A stretch of 64,000 nt of DNA from Microbacterium aurugineum (GTDB lineage: Bacteria; Actinomycetota; Actinomycetes; Actinomycetales; Microbacteriaceae), in NCBI RefSeq assembly GCF_023101205.1, contig NZ_CP078078.1:1922001-1986000 (forward strand), in the 5' to 3' direction. The translations under genes were made by a program, and so were the position numbers. How positions within the stretch are numbered: the stretch's first letter is position 1; the number at the start of each line of letters is the position of its first letter. Of this stretch, positions 26,254 through 34,169 are shown one piece after another. The notes beneath the pieces are model-generated. The model was not told the origin of the DNA. It saw only the letters and a program-made list of their open reading frames with translations, and did no database searches.

Positions 26254-27588
26254 TCAGGCGAAGAGATCGGCTCCGATGTACGACCCCGGCTTCACCCCGG
26301 CGGGAACCGCCCAGATCCCTGAACCGACGTGCCGGATGTACTCGTTCATCCGATCGGTCGAGAGTCGCCGCTGCAGGGAGACGAACTGCGCCGGATCGCG
26401 CTGGTAGGAGAGGAAGAACAGCCCGGCGTCGAGTCGTCCGAGATCGTTGTTGCCGTCGACGTAGTTGTATCCACGACGAAGGATCCGGATGCCGTCGTTG
26501 TGCTCGGGATGCGCGAGGCTCATATGACTGTTCTCGTCGATCGCGGTGCCCTGGAAGTCGGGCGCGGTGAACTCGTCGCCCCCGGAGAGAGGCGCCCCCT
26601 CCCCCTTGTCCCGCCCGATGATCGCATCCTGCTCGGACAGGCGCACCCGGTCCCAGGTCTCGATCAGCATCGCGATCTTGCGGGCGACGAGGTACGAACC
26701 GCCGGCGAGCCACGCGGGCTCATCCTGGGTCGAGACCCAGACATGATCCCTGAGCGCGGCGGCGTCATCGGCGAGGATGTTCGCCGTACCGTCTTTGAAA
26801 CCGAACAGGTTGCGCGGCGTCGCCTGCGTCGTCGTGGTGCGCGACGTCTTGCCGAACCCCAGCTGCGACCAGCGCAAGCGCGCGCGTCCGAACGCGATGC
26901 GGCTGAGGTTGCGGATCGCGTGCACGGCCACCTGCGGATCATCCGCACACGCCTGGATGCACAGGTCTCCGTGGGATGCCTGCGGGTCGAGGTCGTCCCC
27001 GAGGAACGCCGGCAAGCGCTCCAGCCCCGCCGGCCGCTGCGCAGCGATCCCGTAGCGGTCGCCTTCCTCGTTCTCGAACAGTCCCGGACCGAAACCGAAG
27101 GTGAGGGTGAGTCCCGAGGCAGGAAGGCCCAGGGCCTCACCCGTGTCGTCCGGAGGCGCTTCGGCCGACCCTCCGACGGCACCCGTCGCGCTGACCTCGA
27201 GGCCCTGCGCCATCCGCGAGGCCGCATACGACCAATCCTGCAGCAGCGAGATCAGGTCCTCCCGGTCCGTGCGCGGCATCATGTCGAAGCTCGCGAAGTG
27301 GAGGTGATCCTGCACCGGGGTGGTGATGCCGGCCTGGTGCTCGCCGAAGAAGCCGTACGCCGAGTGCGCGTCCTCCGCCGCTCGCGCGCGACCCAGCGCC
27401 ACACCTCCGGCGAGCCCGGCGCCCGCTCCGACGGCGAGCCCCGCCACACTTCCGCCGATCGCCAGACCGAGGAGCCCTCGTCGGCTCAATCCACCGGGGG
27501 CGGATGCATCGCGCGTCGCCGCCTCGTCGGGCGCGGCGCCCTCTTCAGGTTCGTTCACGTCCGTGATGGTATCCGGTCGGTTCGGCAC
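26254..27588 (-). CDS. efeB: Dye-decolorising peroxidase of the Efe iron system
   Basis: 444-residue Tat-exported haem peroxidase. The twin-arginine motif LSRRGLLGLAIG (R36, R37) precedes a hydrophobic stretch and an Ala-Arg-Ala cleavage region near 70. The DyP motif NLFGFKDGT lies near 264 and the proximal-haem region RHVGSGIWAVPAG near 420. EfeB acts outside the membrane with EfeO and EfeU; oxidation of Fe2+ or release of iron from haem are the proposed roles in the family. The start appears to be GTG 27588, eight bases after the efeO stop, without an obvious ribosome-binding site; GTG 27558 is an alternative. Confidence 0.94.
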   Translation of the reverse strand: MPNRPDTITDVNEPEEGAAPDEAATRDASAPGGLSRRGLLGLAIGGSVAGLAVGAGAGLAGGVALGRARAAEDAHSAYGFFGEHQAGITTPVQDHLHFASFDMMPRTDREDLISLLQDWSYAASRMAQGLEVSATGAVGGSAEAPPDDTGEALGLPASGLTLTFGFGPGLFENEEGDRYGIAAQRPAGLERLPAFLGDDLDPQASHGDLCIQACADDPQVAVHAIRNLSRIAFGRARLRWSQLGFGKTSRTTTTQATPRNLFGFKDGTANILADDAAALRDHVWVSTQDEPAWLAGGSYLVARKIAMLIETWDRVRLSEQDAIIGRDKGEGAPLSGGDEFTAPDFQGTAIDENSHMSLAHPEHNDGIRILRRGYNYVDGNNDLGRLDAGLFFLSYQRDPAQFVSLQRRLSTDRMNEYIRHVGSGIWAVPAGVKPGSYIGADLFA

Positions 27589-27596
27589 GCGGGTGA

Positions 27597-28829
27597 TCAG
27601 TCGAGAACCGTGCTGGTGAGCTGCGAGAGCGGCTCGGCGAGGGCGTTGATCAGATCGGTGAACTCCCGCTTGTCGGCTTCCGTCAGCTCGGAGTATCCGA
27701 CGAACCCGTCCGTCAGCGAACCGTGTGCGGCGAGCGAATCATCGAGGGACGCGTAACCCGCTTCGATCTCGCCGACGAGCGCCTTCCCGTCTTCGCCCTG
27801 CGCGACGGCGAAGTCCTTCACGAGAGAGAAAGCCATCTTGGACCCCTCGACGTTCGCCGCGAAGTCGTAGAGGTCGGTCCCGGACCACCAGTCCTCCTCG
27901 CCGGAGATCTTTCCCGTCGCGACCTCGTCGAGCAACGCGATGGCGCCGTTGGAGATCCCGCCGATGCCCTGGTCGTCGAGAGCCGTCGTGAAGTCGTCCG
28001 AGTGCACGTACTCGTACAGCTCCTGGACGTCGGCGAGAAGCAGGTCACCGTAGTCGGCGCGCTCCTGGGGCGTCGACGGCGCCCAGTCCTGCCAGGCCGA
28101 CGTCTCGCCATCGGCGTTCAGCGCATCCTGCGCCGGCACCCACAAGTCCTTCTCGATGCGGTGGAAGCCTGTCCAGTCCAGCCCCTCGGCGACGGCGTCG
28201 ACCTCACGGTAATCGATGCGCGGGTCGAGGTCGCCCAGCGCCTCGGCGACCGGTTCGATGCGCTCGTAGAACGCGCGGGTCTGCGGGAAGAGCTCCCGTG
28301 CAGCGGCGTCATCGCCGGATTCGTACGCGGTGACGAAGTCCTCGACGGCCGGGACGAGCTGGCCGACCTGGTCCTTCACGAACGCGGCGTAGAGGTCGAC
28401 CGCCTGCTGCTTCTGCTCGGCGTCGGGTCCTTCGACAGCCACCCGATCGCCCGTGACGGTGAAGGCGGCCTTGCCTACTCCGTCACCGATCATGCCCGGC
28501 TTGCAGAGCGTGAAGTACTCTCCCGGCTGCGCCACGACCGTGAGGGTGCGGGATGCCGCGGGGGCGATGTTCTCGACCTCGCCGACGATGCGGAGACCGT
28601 CTTCGGCCAGGAGGTAGAACTCGGAGACCTGATCGGTGTCGTTCTTGACGTCGAAGGTGAGCGTCCCGCTCTTGGCCGTGGCCGCCGACACGGCGCAGTC
28701 GGTAGCGGTCGAGGACACGGCGAACGCGGCATCCGCGGCGACGTCGCTCTTCGCGACGCACCCGCTCAGGACGAGCACTGCGGCTCCCGCGGCCGCCAGG
28801 GTCCCCAGGACACGGTGAGAGGTGGTCAT
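27597..28829 (-). CDS. efeO: Iron-uptake lipoprotein EfeO
   Basis: 410-residue lipoprotein: signal peptide with lipobox LVLSGC (Cys24), an N-terminal cupredoxin-like domain (about 30-140, with SEFYLLAEDGLRIVGEVENI), and the C-terminal M75/imelysin domain containing the metal motif HxxE (HRIEKDLW, about 221-228). It is thought to bind and deliver ferrous or ferric iron to the EfeU permease. ATG 28829 has AAGGAGC upstream and overlaps the efeU stop by four bases. A longer upstream frame exists but lies inside efeU and is not used. Confidence 0.95.
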   Translation of the reverse strand: MTTSHRVLGTLAAAGAAVLVLSGCVAKSDVAADAAFAVSSTATDCAVSAATAKSGTLTFDVKNDTDQVSEFYLLAEDGLRIVGEVENIAPAASRTLTVVAQPGEYFTLCKPGMIGDGVGKAAFTVTGDRVAVEGPDAEQKQQAVDLYAAFVKDQVGQLVPAVEDFVTAYESGDDAAARELFPQTRAFYERIEPVAEALGDLDPRIDYREVDAVAEGLDWTGFHRIEKDLWVPAQDALNADGETSAWQDWAPSTPQERADYGDLLLADVQELYEYVHSDDFTTALDDQGIGGISNGAIALLDEVATGKISGEEDWWSGTDLYDFAANVEGSKMAFSLVKDFAVAQGEDGKALVGEIEAGYASLDDSLAAHGSLTDGFVGYSELTEADKREFTDLINALAEPLSQLTSTVLD

Positions 28830-29776
28830 GCTGCTCCTTGTTGTGTGAGAGAAGTCGCTGGCGGCCCGGACTCGGGCTGCGGGGCGTCGTGTGACCGCAC
28901 CGGACGCGGAGACCGCAGGCCCCGCACGTACAGTGATCCGACGACGAGGATGTAGAGGGTCCACGCGATGACCTGGACCCACGTCATCGCGGGCATGAAG
29001 CCGACCGTGGCCTGCAGCACCGCGGCCAGCGGACCACTCGGCGCGATGACGGACGACACGTCGAAAGCCCAGCCGAACGGGAACCCCGCTCCGCCGACGG
29101 CGACCGCGCCCGTCACGGGGTCGAGCGGTGCAGCGGCGGTGAACGGCCCGGGGAGGGCACCCGCCTCCTGCAGATCCATCAGCGCGTAGGCGAGCACGCC
29201 GGCCGCGACGATGACCAGGAAACCACCGGTCCACGCGAAGAAGCGGCGCAGGTCGAGCTTCACGGCTCCGCGGGAGATGAGCCAGCCGACGATGACGGCG
29301 GCGGCGAGGCCGAGCAGCGCACCGAGCAGAGCGGAGGGAGCGTCACCGAAGGCCTGCACCATCGACCACAGCAGGAGCGTCGTCTCGATACCTTCACGCG
29401 CGACGGAGACGAAACCGATCGCGACCAGCGCCCAGAGCCCGCCGGTGGTGAGCGCACGATCGAGACCGCCCTCCAGCGTCGCCTTCATCGTGCGTCCGGC
29501 GCGCTGCATCCAGAAGATCATCCACGTGACCATGCCCACGGCCAGGAGCGAGAGCCCGCCGCCGATCAGCTCCTGCGCCTCGAACGTGAGCTCGTAGGCA
29601 CCGAAGGTGAGCACGGCGCCGATGCCGAGGGCGAGGGCGATCGCGAGTCCCACTCCGGCCCACATCTTGGGGAGCGCATCCTGACGGCCGAGGCGACGGA
29701 GATACGCGACGAGGATGCCGACGACCAGCGCGGCTTCCAGACCTTCACGGAGGCCGATGAGAAAAGTGGCGAGCAC
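28826..29776 (-). CDS. efeU: Ferrous iron permease EfeU (FTR1 family)
   Basis: 316-residue integral membrane permease with seven predicted helices. The two REXXE iron motifs of FTR1/EfeU proteins are present: REGLE at 10-14 and REGIE near 126-130. The C-terminal tail is Pro/Ser-rich and probably cytoplasmic. The start is GTG 29776 in LATFLIGLREG. It heads the efeU-efeO-efeB operon (four-base overlap, then an eight-base gap). A perfect inverted repeat resembling a DtxR/IdeR box lies 25 bases upstream, so repression by iron-loaded regulator is likely. Confidence 0.95.
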   Translation of the reverse strand: MLATFLIGLREGLEAALVVGILVAYLRRLGRQDALPKMWAGVGLAIALALGIGAVLTFGAYELTFEAQELIGGGLSLLAVGMVTWMIFWMQRAGRTMKATLEGGLDRALTTGGLWALVAIGFVSVAREGIETTLLLWSMVQAFGDAPSALLGALLGLAAAVIVGWLISRGAVKLDLRRFFAWTGGFLVIVAAGVLAYALMDLQEAGALPGPFTAAAPLDPVTGAVAVGGAGFPFGWAFDVSSVIAPSGPLAAVLQATVGFMPAMTWVQVIAWTLYILVVGSLYVRGLRSPRPVRSHDAPQPESGPPATSLTQQGAA

Positions 29777-29800
29777 GGGAGAACTCTCTTGCGATGACTG

Positions 29801-29820
29801 AGGTAAGGCATCCCTTACCT
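29801..29820 (-). promoter_or_regulatory. Candidate iron-responsive operator (DtxR/IdeR-like)
   Basis: AGGTAAGG-CATC-CCTTACCT is a perfect 8+8 inverted repeat 25 bases upstream of efeU. Its half-sites match the AGGTNAGG arms of DtxR/IdeR boxes, though the centre is wider than the 19-bp consensus. Confidence 0.6.
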
Positions 29821-29942
29821 CCAGGACTCTAGCATCTCCTCGACGCGATATCGGAACAGGATGCGTCGGGCTGGACGAACGTGCGCGGTAACGCGACGCA
29901 ACAGTCACCCTCACTCCTGGACGGCCGACGTACCCTCGGTCC

Positions 29943-30947
29943 ATGTCTGAACTCTCGCTCCCGATCCTCGACCTGTCCCAGCTCGATCAAGGCCCCGAGG
30001 CCGCGGCGCGCTTCTGCGAGAGCCTCAGGGCGGCGACGCACGATGTCGGCTTCTTCTATCTCACCGGCACGGGCATCTCCCCGGAGCTGGAATCACGTCT
30101 GCACCGAGCTGCGCGCGACTTCTTCGCCCTCCCCGAGGAGGACAAGCTCGCGATCGAGAACGTGAACAGTCCGCACTTCCGTGGCTACACCCGCATCGGC
30201 GGCGAGCGCACCCGGGGCGAGGTCGATTGGCGTGAGCAGATCGACATCGGGCCCGAGCGAGAGCCTCTGGACGACGGCCCCGCGTTCAACCGCCTGATCG
30301 GGCCGAACCTCTGGCCGGCTGCACAACCGGAGTTGGAGGAGGTCGTGGCTGAGTGGCACGAAGCCCTCTCGGAGGTCTCGCGCACACTGTTGCGCGCCTG
30401 GGCGCTGGCGCTCGGTGCCGACGAGACGTACTTCGACGAGCACTTCGGGGAGCCGTCGACCCTCATCAAGATCGTGCGCTACCCGGGCACCCATGAGCCG
30501 GAGCCGCAGCAGGGTGTCGGGGCGCACAAGGACTCCGGTGTGCTCACGCTGCTGTGGGTCGAACCCGGCAAGGGGGGACTGCAGGTCGAACGCGACGGCG
30601 TCTGGGTGGACGCTCCCCCGGTGTCCGGGGCCTTCGTCGTGAACATCGGGGAGCTGCTCGAGTATGCGACCGGCGGATACCTCAAGGCGACGAACCATCG
30701 GGTCGTCTCTCCGCAGGCACCGGATGACCGCATCTCGATCCCGTTCTTCTTCAACCCCGCGCTCGACAAGCGTCTGCCGTTGATCGAGCTCAGTGAGGAA
30801 CTCGCGGCGGAGGCGAACGGGGTGACGGACGACCCGGACAACCCGATTCACGCGCTCTACGGCGAGAACGCGCTGAAGTCACGCCTGCGCGCCCACCCGG
30901 ACGTCGCAGCGATCCACCATGCCGACCTCGTCGGCGCGCGAGTCTGA
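29943..30947 (+). CDS. 2-oxoglutarate/Fe(II) oxygenase, isopenicillin N synthase-like
   Basis: 334-residue member of the IPNS/2OG-oxygenase superfamily. N-terminal DIOX_N segment with HDVGFFYLTGTGI; iron ligands in GAHKDSG (His-x-Asp, about 194-196) and TNHRVV (about 252); 2-oxoglutarate-binding Arg in RISIPFFF ten residues later. The substrate is unknown; relatives hydroxylate small molecules rather than make beta-lactams, and no peptide synthetase is nearby. ATG 29943 follows TACCCT (29931-29936) by six bases, so it is likely leaderless. It is divergent from efeU. Confidence 0.92.
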   Translation: MSELSLPILDLSQLDQGPEAAARFCESLRAATHDVGFFYLTGTGISPELESRLHRAARDFFALPEEDKLAIENVNSPHFRGYTRIGGERTRGEVDWREQIDIGPEREPLDDGPAFNRLIGPNLWPAAQPELEEVVAEWHEALSEVSRTLLRAWALALGADETYFDEHFGEPSTLIKIVRYPGTHEPEPQQGVGAHKDSGVLTLLWVEPGKGGLQVERDGVWVDAPPVSGAFVVNIGELLEYATGGYLKATNHRVVSPQAPDDRISIPFFFNPALDKRLPLIELSEELAAEANGVTDDPDNPIHALYGENALKSRLRAHPDVAAIHHADLVGARV

Positions 30948-31003
30948 GCGGGAGCGCCCATCTGTCGCCTGTCTCCGCGACTGCGTGACCCACCACACAT
31001 GAC

Positions 31004-31034
31004 GAAGGCCGCCCCACACCGTGGGGCGGCCTTC
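31004..31034. terminator. Bidirectional terminator, oxygenase / rpsO
   Basis: GAAGGCCGCCCCAC (31004-31017) and GTGGGGCGGCCTTC (31021-31034) form a perfect 14-bp stem with a three-base loop between the convergent oxygenase gene and rpsO. Confidence 0.85.
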
Positions 31035-31075
31035 TCAAGAATGTTCTGCGCGATTGAACGCTGGCGGAATCTGCC

Positions 31076-31345
31076 TTATCGGCGAAGACCCAGGCGCGCG
31101 ATCAGCGAGCGGTAGCGCTCGATGTCGACGCTCTGGAGGTAGCCGAGCAGACGACGGCGCTGACCCACGAGCAGGAAGAGGCCACGACGCGAGTGGTGGT
31201 CGTGCTTGTGCTCCTTCAGGTGCTCGGTGAGGTCCTTGATGCGCTGCGTCAGCATCGCCGCCTGCACCTCGGGGGATCCGGTGTCACCGGGGTGCGTCGC
31301 GTACTCTTCGATGATCGCCTTCTTGACGTCTGCTTCCAGTGCCAT
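31076..31345 (-). CDS. rpsO: 30S ribosomal protein S15
   Basis: 89 residues, exact normal length. The protein is fully typical: [29 protein letters not shown] and [12 protein letters not shown]15 nucleates the central 30S domain by binding 16S rRNA. ATG 31345 is preceded by a purine-rich GAGAGGGG site. In most actinobacteria rpsO lies directly upstream of pnp; here it stands alone between an oxygenase and an exporter gene, 16 kb from pnp but on the same strand. Confidence 0.98.
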   Translation of the reverse strand: MALEADVKKAIIEEYATHPGDTGSPEVQAAMLTQRIKDLTEHLKEHKHDHHSRRGLFLLVGQRRRLLGYLQSVDIERYRSLIARLGLRR

Positions 31346-31497
31346 AGATTCGATCCCCTCTCTGCTTGTTGCGCGGCGCCCGACGCCTGATACGTGGGCT
31401 CTCTTTATCCGCGGCCGATCGAACGGCAACCTGAAGAGTCTACCAGCCGAGCGCTCCCCCGTGTGACACGGGCGGATACCGCGCACCCCGGTGCAAC

Positions 31498-31509
31498 TAG
31501 GCTCGAACG
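31498..31509 (+). promoter_or_regulatory. Leaderless-type -10 box for the MFS leader ORF
   Basis: TAGGCT (31498-31503) lies six bases before GTG 31510, the same geometry as at many genes in this window. The frame it feeds is a seven-codon ORF, not the exporter itself. Confidence 0.5.
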
Positions 31510-31533
31510 GTGCAGAAGAAGATCCACCGGTGA
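31510..31533 (+). CDS. Putative seven-codon leader peptide (MQKKIHR)
   Basis: GTG CAG AAG AAG ATC CAC CGG TGA. Its start fits the leaderless -10 spacing and its stop overlaps the exporter's GTG start by four bases (GTGA). Ribosomes initiating at the mRNA end could therefore be handed to the exporter by termination-reinitiation. The peptide is basic. No homology can be claimed for so short a frame, and it may be an accident of a shifted start. Confidence 0.35.
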   Translation: MQKKIHR

Positions 31534-32822
31534 GCGCGCGCCGCGGTCATCTGATCGACCTCACCCCACTGAAGACCAGTCCCGCCTTCGCGCGGATGTG
31601 GATCGGTTCGACCCTGGCCGGTATCGGCGGGCAGCTGACGATCGTCACGGTGATGCTGCACGTGTTCGTACTGACCGGGAGCACCTTCGCGGTGTCGATG
31701 ATCGCGGTCGCCGGACTCGTGCCGATGATCCTCGCCGGACTGTACGGCGGGATGCTCGCGGACGCATTCGACCGGCGGCGGGTGGCGCTGATCGCGGCCA
31801 CGATCACGTTCGTCTCGACCGCGCTCCTCGCCGCCCTCACCTGGACGGGCAGTGAGACCATCTGGTGGCTCTATGCGTTGAGCATGATCAACTCAGCGGC
31901 GAACTCCGTCGGGATGGCCACCCGCACAGCCATCGTCCCTCGACTCATCCCCCGCACGCAGCTCGCCGCGGCATCCGCATTGAACGGGGTCGCGTTCGGG
32001 CTCACCGTGATGGCAGGCCCCGCACTCGCCGGGCTCCTGGTGGCGCTCACCGGCTACGGCTGGACCTACACGATCGATGTCGTGCTCATGCTCTCGATGT
32101 TCCTCGGGCTGTGGACCCTCCCGGTGCTGCGCCCGGAAGGGGATGTCGTGCGACCAGGCTTGGCATCCCTCGTCGACGGGTGGCGATTCCTCCGCAGGGC
32201 CGGCAACATCCGGATGCAGTACATCATCGACATCATCGCCATGACCTTCGGTCAGCCCCTCGTGCTCTTCCCGGCGCTGGGCACGGTCCTCCTCGGTGGA
32301 GGCGCCATCACCACCGGAATCCTGACCGCGGCCGTCGCCGTCGGCACCTTCGCCTCGAGCCTCTTCTCCGGACGCGTCGTCCAATATCGCTGGCACGGCC
32401 GCGGGATCGCGCGGGCGGTCGAGGCATACGGGGCATCGATCCTGCTGTTCGGTCTGGTCCTGCTGATCGGAGCCCTCTCGGATTCCGCGTCGGAGGACGC
32501 ACCGAACGTCGGATTGATCATCGCCGCCTGCGCGGCACTCGCCCTCTCCGGGGCATCGGACAATGTCAGCTCCATCTATCGCAACACGATGATGCAGGCG
32601 GCCGTCCCGGACGCCATGCGTGGCCGACTGCAGGGGCTCTTCGTGGTCGTCGTCGCCGGCGGACCACGGGTGGGCGCCCTCTACGCCGGAACCCTCGCGA
32701 CCCTGACGACGCTCTGGGTCCCTCCCCTGTTGGGCGGCGTCCTGGTGATCGCCCTGGTCGCGATGCTCTCCCGCCGGAATCGGCGTTTCCTCGACTACGA
32801 CGCAGAAGACCCCGAGCCCTGA
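31530..32822 (+). CDS. MFS transporter, EntS-like exporter family
   Basis: 430-residue major facilitator with about twelve helices. N-terminal [21 protein letters not shown] and the cytoplasmic loop [15 protein letters not shown] match the enterobactin-exporter-like MFS branch, and [13 protein letters not shown] is the matching loop in the second half. The exported compound is unknown; siderophore export is possible but no siderophore genes are in view. I choose GTG 31530 ([14 protein letters not shown]) over GTG 31491, which would precede the predicted promoter. A seven-codon leader ORF overlaps the start, so translation may be coupled. Confidence 0.88.
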   Translation: MSARRGHLIDLTPLKTSPAFARMWIGSTLAGIGGQLTIVTVMLHVFVLTGSTFAVSMIAVAGLVPMILAGLYGGMLADAFDRRRVALIAATITFVSTALLAALTWTGSETIWWLYALSMINSAANSVGMATRTAIVPRLIPRTQLAAASALNGVAFGLTVMAGPALAGLLVALTGYGWTYTIDVVLMLSMFLGLWTLPVLRPEGDVVRPGLASLVDGWRFLRRAGNIRMQYIIDIIAMTFGQPLVLFPALGTVLLGGGAITTGILTAAVAVGTFASSLFSGRVVQYRWHGRGIARAVEAYGASILLFGLVLLIGALSDSASEDAPNVGLIIAACAALALSGASDNVSSIYRNTMMQAAVPDAMRGRLQGLFVVVVAGGPRVGALYAGTLATLTTLWVPPLLGGVLVIALVAMLSRRNRRFLDYDAEDPEP

Positions 32823-32834
32823 GGGCCCGGGGTC
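32808..32834. terminator. Convergent terminator, MFS / YceI
   Basis: GACCCCGAGCCC and GGGCCCGGGGTC pair with one mismatch around a TGA loop that is the exporter's stop codon. It lies between two convergent genes. Confidence 0.7.
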
Positions 32835-32856
32835 CTGGATGCTGAGCGCAGCGCGA

Positions 32857-33411
32857 TCAGTCCTGCTGCAGGGCGCCCTGAAGGTCCAGGTTGATCGTGA
32901 TGTCCTTGCCCACGAGCACGCCGCCGGTCTCGAGTGCCGCGTTCCAGGTGAGGCCGAAGTCCTCGCGGTTGATCACGGCCTTCGCAGAGGCACCCGCCTT
33001 GTAGTTGCCGTACGGGTCGGTGCCGAAGCCACCGAAGTCGAGCTCGAAGCTGACCGGCTTGGTGACGCCGCGGATCGTGAGGTCGCCATCGACGACGAGC
33101 TCGTCACCCTTGACGCGGGTCCCCGTGGAGACGAACTCCATGGTCGGGAAGTTCTCGGTGTCGAAGAAGTCTGCCGAACGGAGGTGCGCGTCGCGGCCCT
33201 CGTCGTTCGTGTCGACGGAGGTCACGTCGACGGTCGCCTCGACCTTGGCCTCGAGCGGGTTCTCGGGAGCGATCAGCGTCGCGTTCTTGACGCCGAACGT
33301 GCCCCTCACCTTGGAGATCATCATGTGGCGGACGCTGAACGTCACCTCGCTGTGCGAAGGGTCGAGCACCCAGGTGCCGGGACGGTAGCCGGGAATGTCG
33401 ATGCTGGTCAT
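32857..33411 (-). CDS. YceI family protein
   Basis: 184-residue lipocalin-like barrel: WVLDPSHSEVTFSVRHMMISKVRGTF at the start, HLRSADFFDTENFPTMEF in the middle and NREDFGLTWNAALETGGVLVGKDI at the end are diagnostic. YceI proteins bind polyisoprenoid chains such as quinones. No signal peptide is seen, so it is probably cytoplasmic, as is common in actinobacteria. ATG 33411 has GGAG nearby. The promoter region shares a 15-base element with the flavin monooxygenase operon, implying one regulator for both. Confidence 0.94.
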   Translation of the reverse strand: MTSIDIPGYRPGTWVLDPSHSEVTFSVRHMMISKVRGTFGVKNATLIAPENPLEAKVEATVDVTSVDTNDEGRDAHLRSADFFDTENFPTMEFVSTGTRVKGDELVVDGDLTIRGVTKPVSFELDFGGFGTDPYGNYKAGASAKAVINREDFGLTWNAALETGGVLVGKDITINLDLQGALQQD

Positions 33412-33485
33412 GGTTTCTCCTTCGGAGACATCGGCCGCGGTTGCGGCGTCGGACAGGGGCCGCGGTGACGCGACCCTCGTGACAA

Positions 33486-33515
33486 CTTACATTCACTCGA
33501 ATGTATTCCCACGAA
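33486..33515 (-). promoter_or_regulatory. yceI promoter with the shared palindromic operator
   Basis: TTCGTG (33515-33510) and TGTAAG (33491-33486) are 18 bases apart. The spacer carries attcactcgaatgta (33491-33505), within the perfect palindrome ACATTC-ACTC-GAATGT (33489-33504). It differs by one base from the monooxygenase element and has the same distance to the -10. Confidence 0.6.
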
Positions 33516-33521
33516 TGAAGA

Positions 33522-33544
33522 TCTCGTGCCCACACAGCACGAGA
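33522..33544. repeat. Small inverted repeat overlapping the FKBP terminator
   Basis: TCTCGTGC (33522-33529) and GCACGAGA (33537-33544) pair perfectly. The right arm overlaps the left arm of the next hairpin, so the two structures exclude each other. Confidence 0.5.
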
Positions 33545-33575
33545 CGCTCCTCTACAGACGAAGAGGAGCGTCTCG
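33540..33575 (-). terminator. Terminator downstream of the FKBP gene
   Basis: CGAGACGCTCCTCT (33540-33553) and AGAGGAGCGTCTCG (33562-33575) form a perfect 14-bp stem with an eight-base loop, 18 bases past the FKBP stop and upstream of the yceI promoter. Confidence 0.85.
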
Positions 33576-33592
33576 CAGGAACGTCGACGGGG

Positions 33593-33958
33593 TCAGACCG
33601 CGATCAGATCGATGATGAAGATCAACGTCTTCCCCGAGAGGAAGTGTCCGCCACCGGCCGGACCGTAGGCGAGGTGCGGAGGGACGATGAGCTCTCGACG
33701 ACCGCCGACCTTCATGCCGGGGATTCCTTCCTGCCACCCCTGGACGAGCGCGGCGAGAGGGAACTGGATGGTCTCACCACGACCCCAGGAGGAGTCGAAC
33801 TCTTCACCGGACTCGTACTCGACACCGGCGTAGTGGACGGTCACGGTGTCGCCGCGCTTGGCCTCCGCGCCGTCTCCTTCGATGATGTCGCGGATGACGA
33901 GTTCCGCAGGAGCGGGACCGGTGGGAGCGTCGAACTCTGGCTTTGTGCGATCAGTCAT
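33593..33958 (-). CDS. FKBP-type peptidyl-prolyl isomerase
   Basis: 121-residue single-domain FKBP. GDTVTVHYAGVEYESGEEFDSSWGRGETIQFPL, LVQGWQEGIPGMKVGGRRELIVPPHLAYG and TLIFIIDLIAV follow the family exactly, with the pocket aromatic residues retained. It has no signal peptide, so it is a cytoplasmic proline-isomerase/folding helper. ATG 33958 is supported by a promoter with TTGACC and TTTGAT 17 bases apart ending six bases before it, indicating a leaderless mRNA. An upstream open frame exists but has no FKBP homology. Confidence 0.96.
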   Translation of the reverse strand: MTDRTKPEFDAPTGPAPAELVIRDIIEGDGAEAKRGDTVTVHYAGVEYESGEEFDSSWGRGETIQFPLAALVQGWQEGIPGMKVGGRRELIVPPHLAYGPAGGGHFLSGKTLIFIIDLIAV

Positions 33959-33964
33959 GCTTCC

Positions 33965-33993
33965 ATCAAACCGAGCATCGTGGACGAGGTCAA
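33965..33993 (-). promoter_or_regulatory. FKBP promoter, leaderless type
   Basis: TTGACC (33993-33988), 17-base spacer, TTTGAT (33970-33965), then six bases to ATG 33958. Confidence 0.55.
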
Positions 33994-34090
33994 CGCGATC
34001 GCACTTGCTCACAGCGAACAGCGAGACCAGGCGTCGACACAAAACCCTCTTGACACTCGGCGAGAGCCGGTGCACCCTGTTTACAGATCA

Positions 34091-34141
34091 ACTCAGCGCC
34101 CGGGAGACTCGCAGGCATCGCCGCAGCACCGGGCGCTGAGT
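34091..34141 (-). terminator. Hairpin downstream of the PrsW gene
   Basis: ACTCAGCGCCCGG (34091-34103) and CCGGGCGCTGAGT (34129-34141) are a perfect 13-bp inverted repeat around a 25-base loop, 28 bases after the stop at 34170. Confidence 0.65.
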
Positions 34142-34169
34142 CTTGCCACGGGGTCCGTCAGCGTCCGAC

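Noticed and set aside
29943..30947. Isopenicillin N synthase as part of an antibiotic cluster
   Set aside because: No non-ribosomal peptide synthetase or acyltransferase of a beta-lactam pathway is nearby; the family is broad and mostly not antibiotic-making.
33959..34169. Checked the gap between the FKBP and PrsW genes for a tRNA or small RNA because of its strong 13-bp stem
   Set aside because: There is no cloverleaf, T-loop sequence or CCA end; the stem is best explained as the PrsW terminator.
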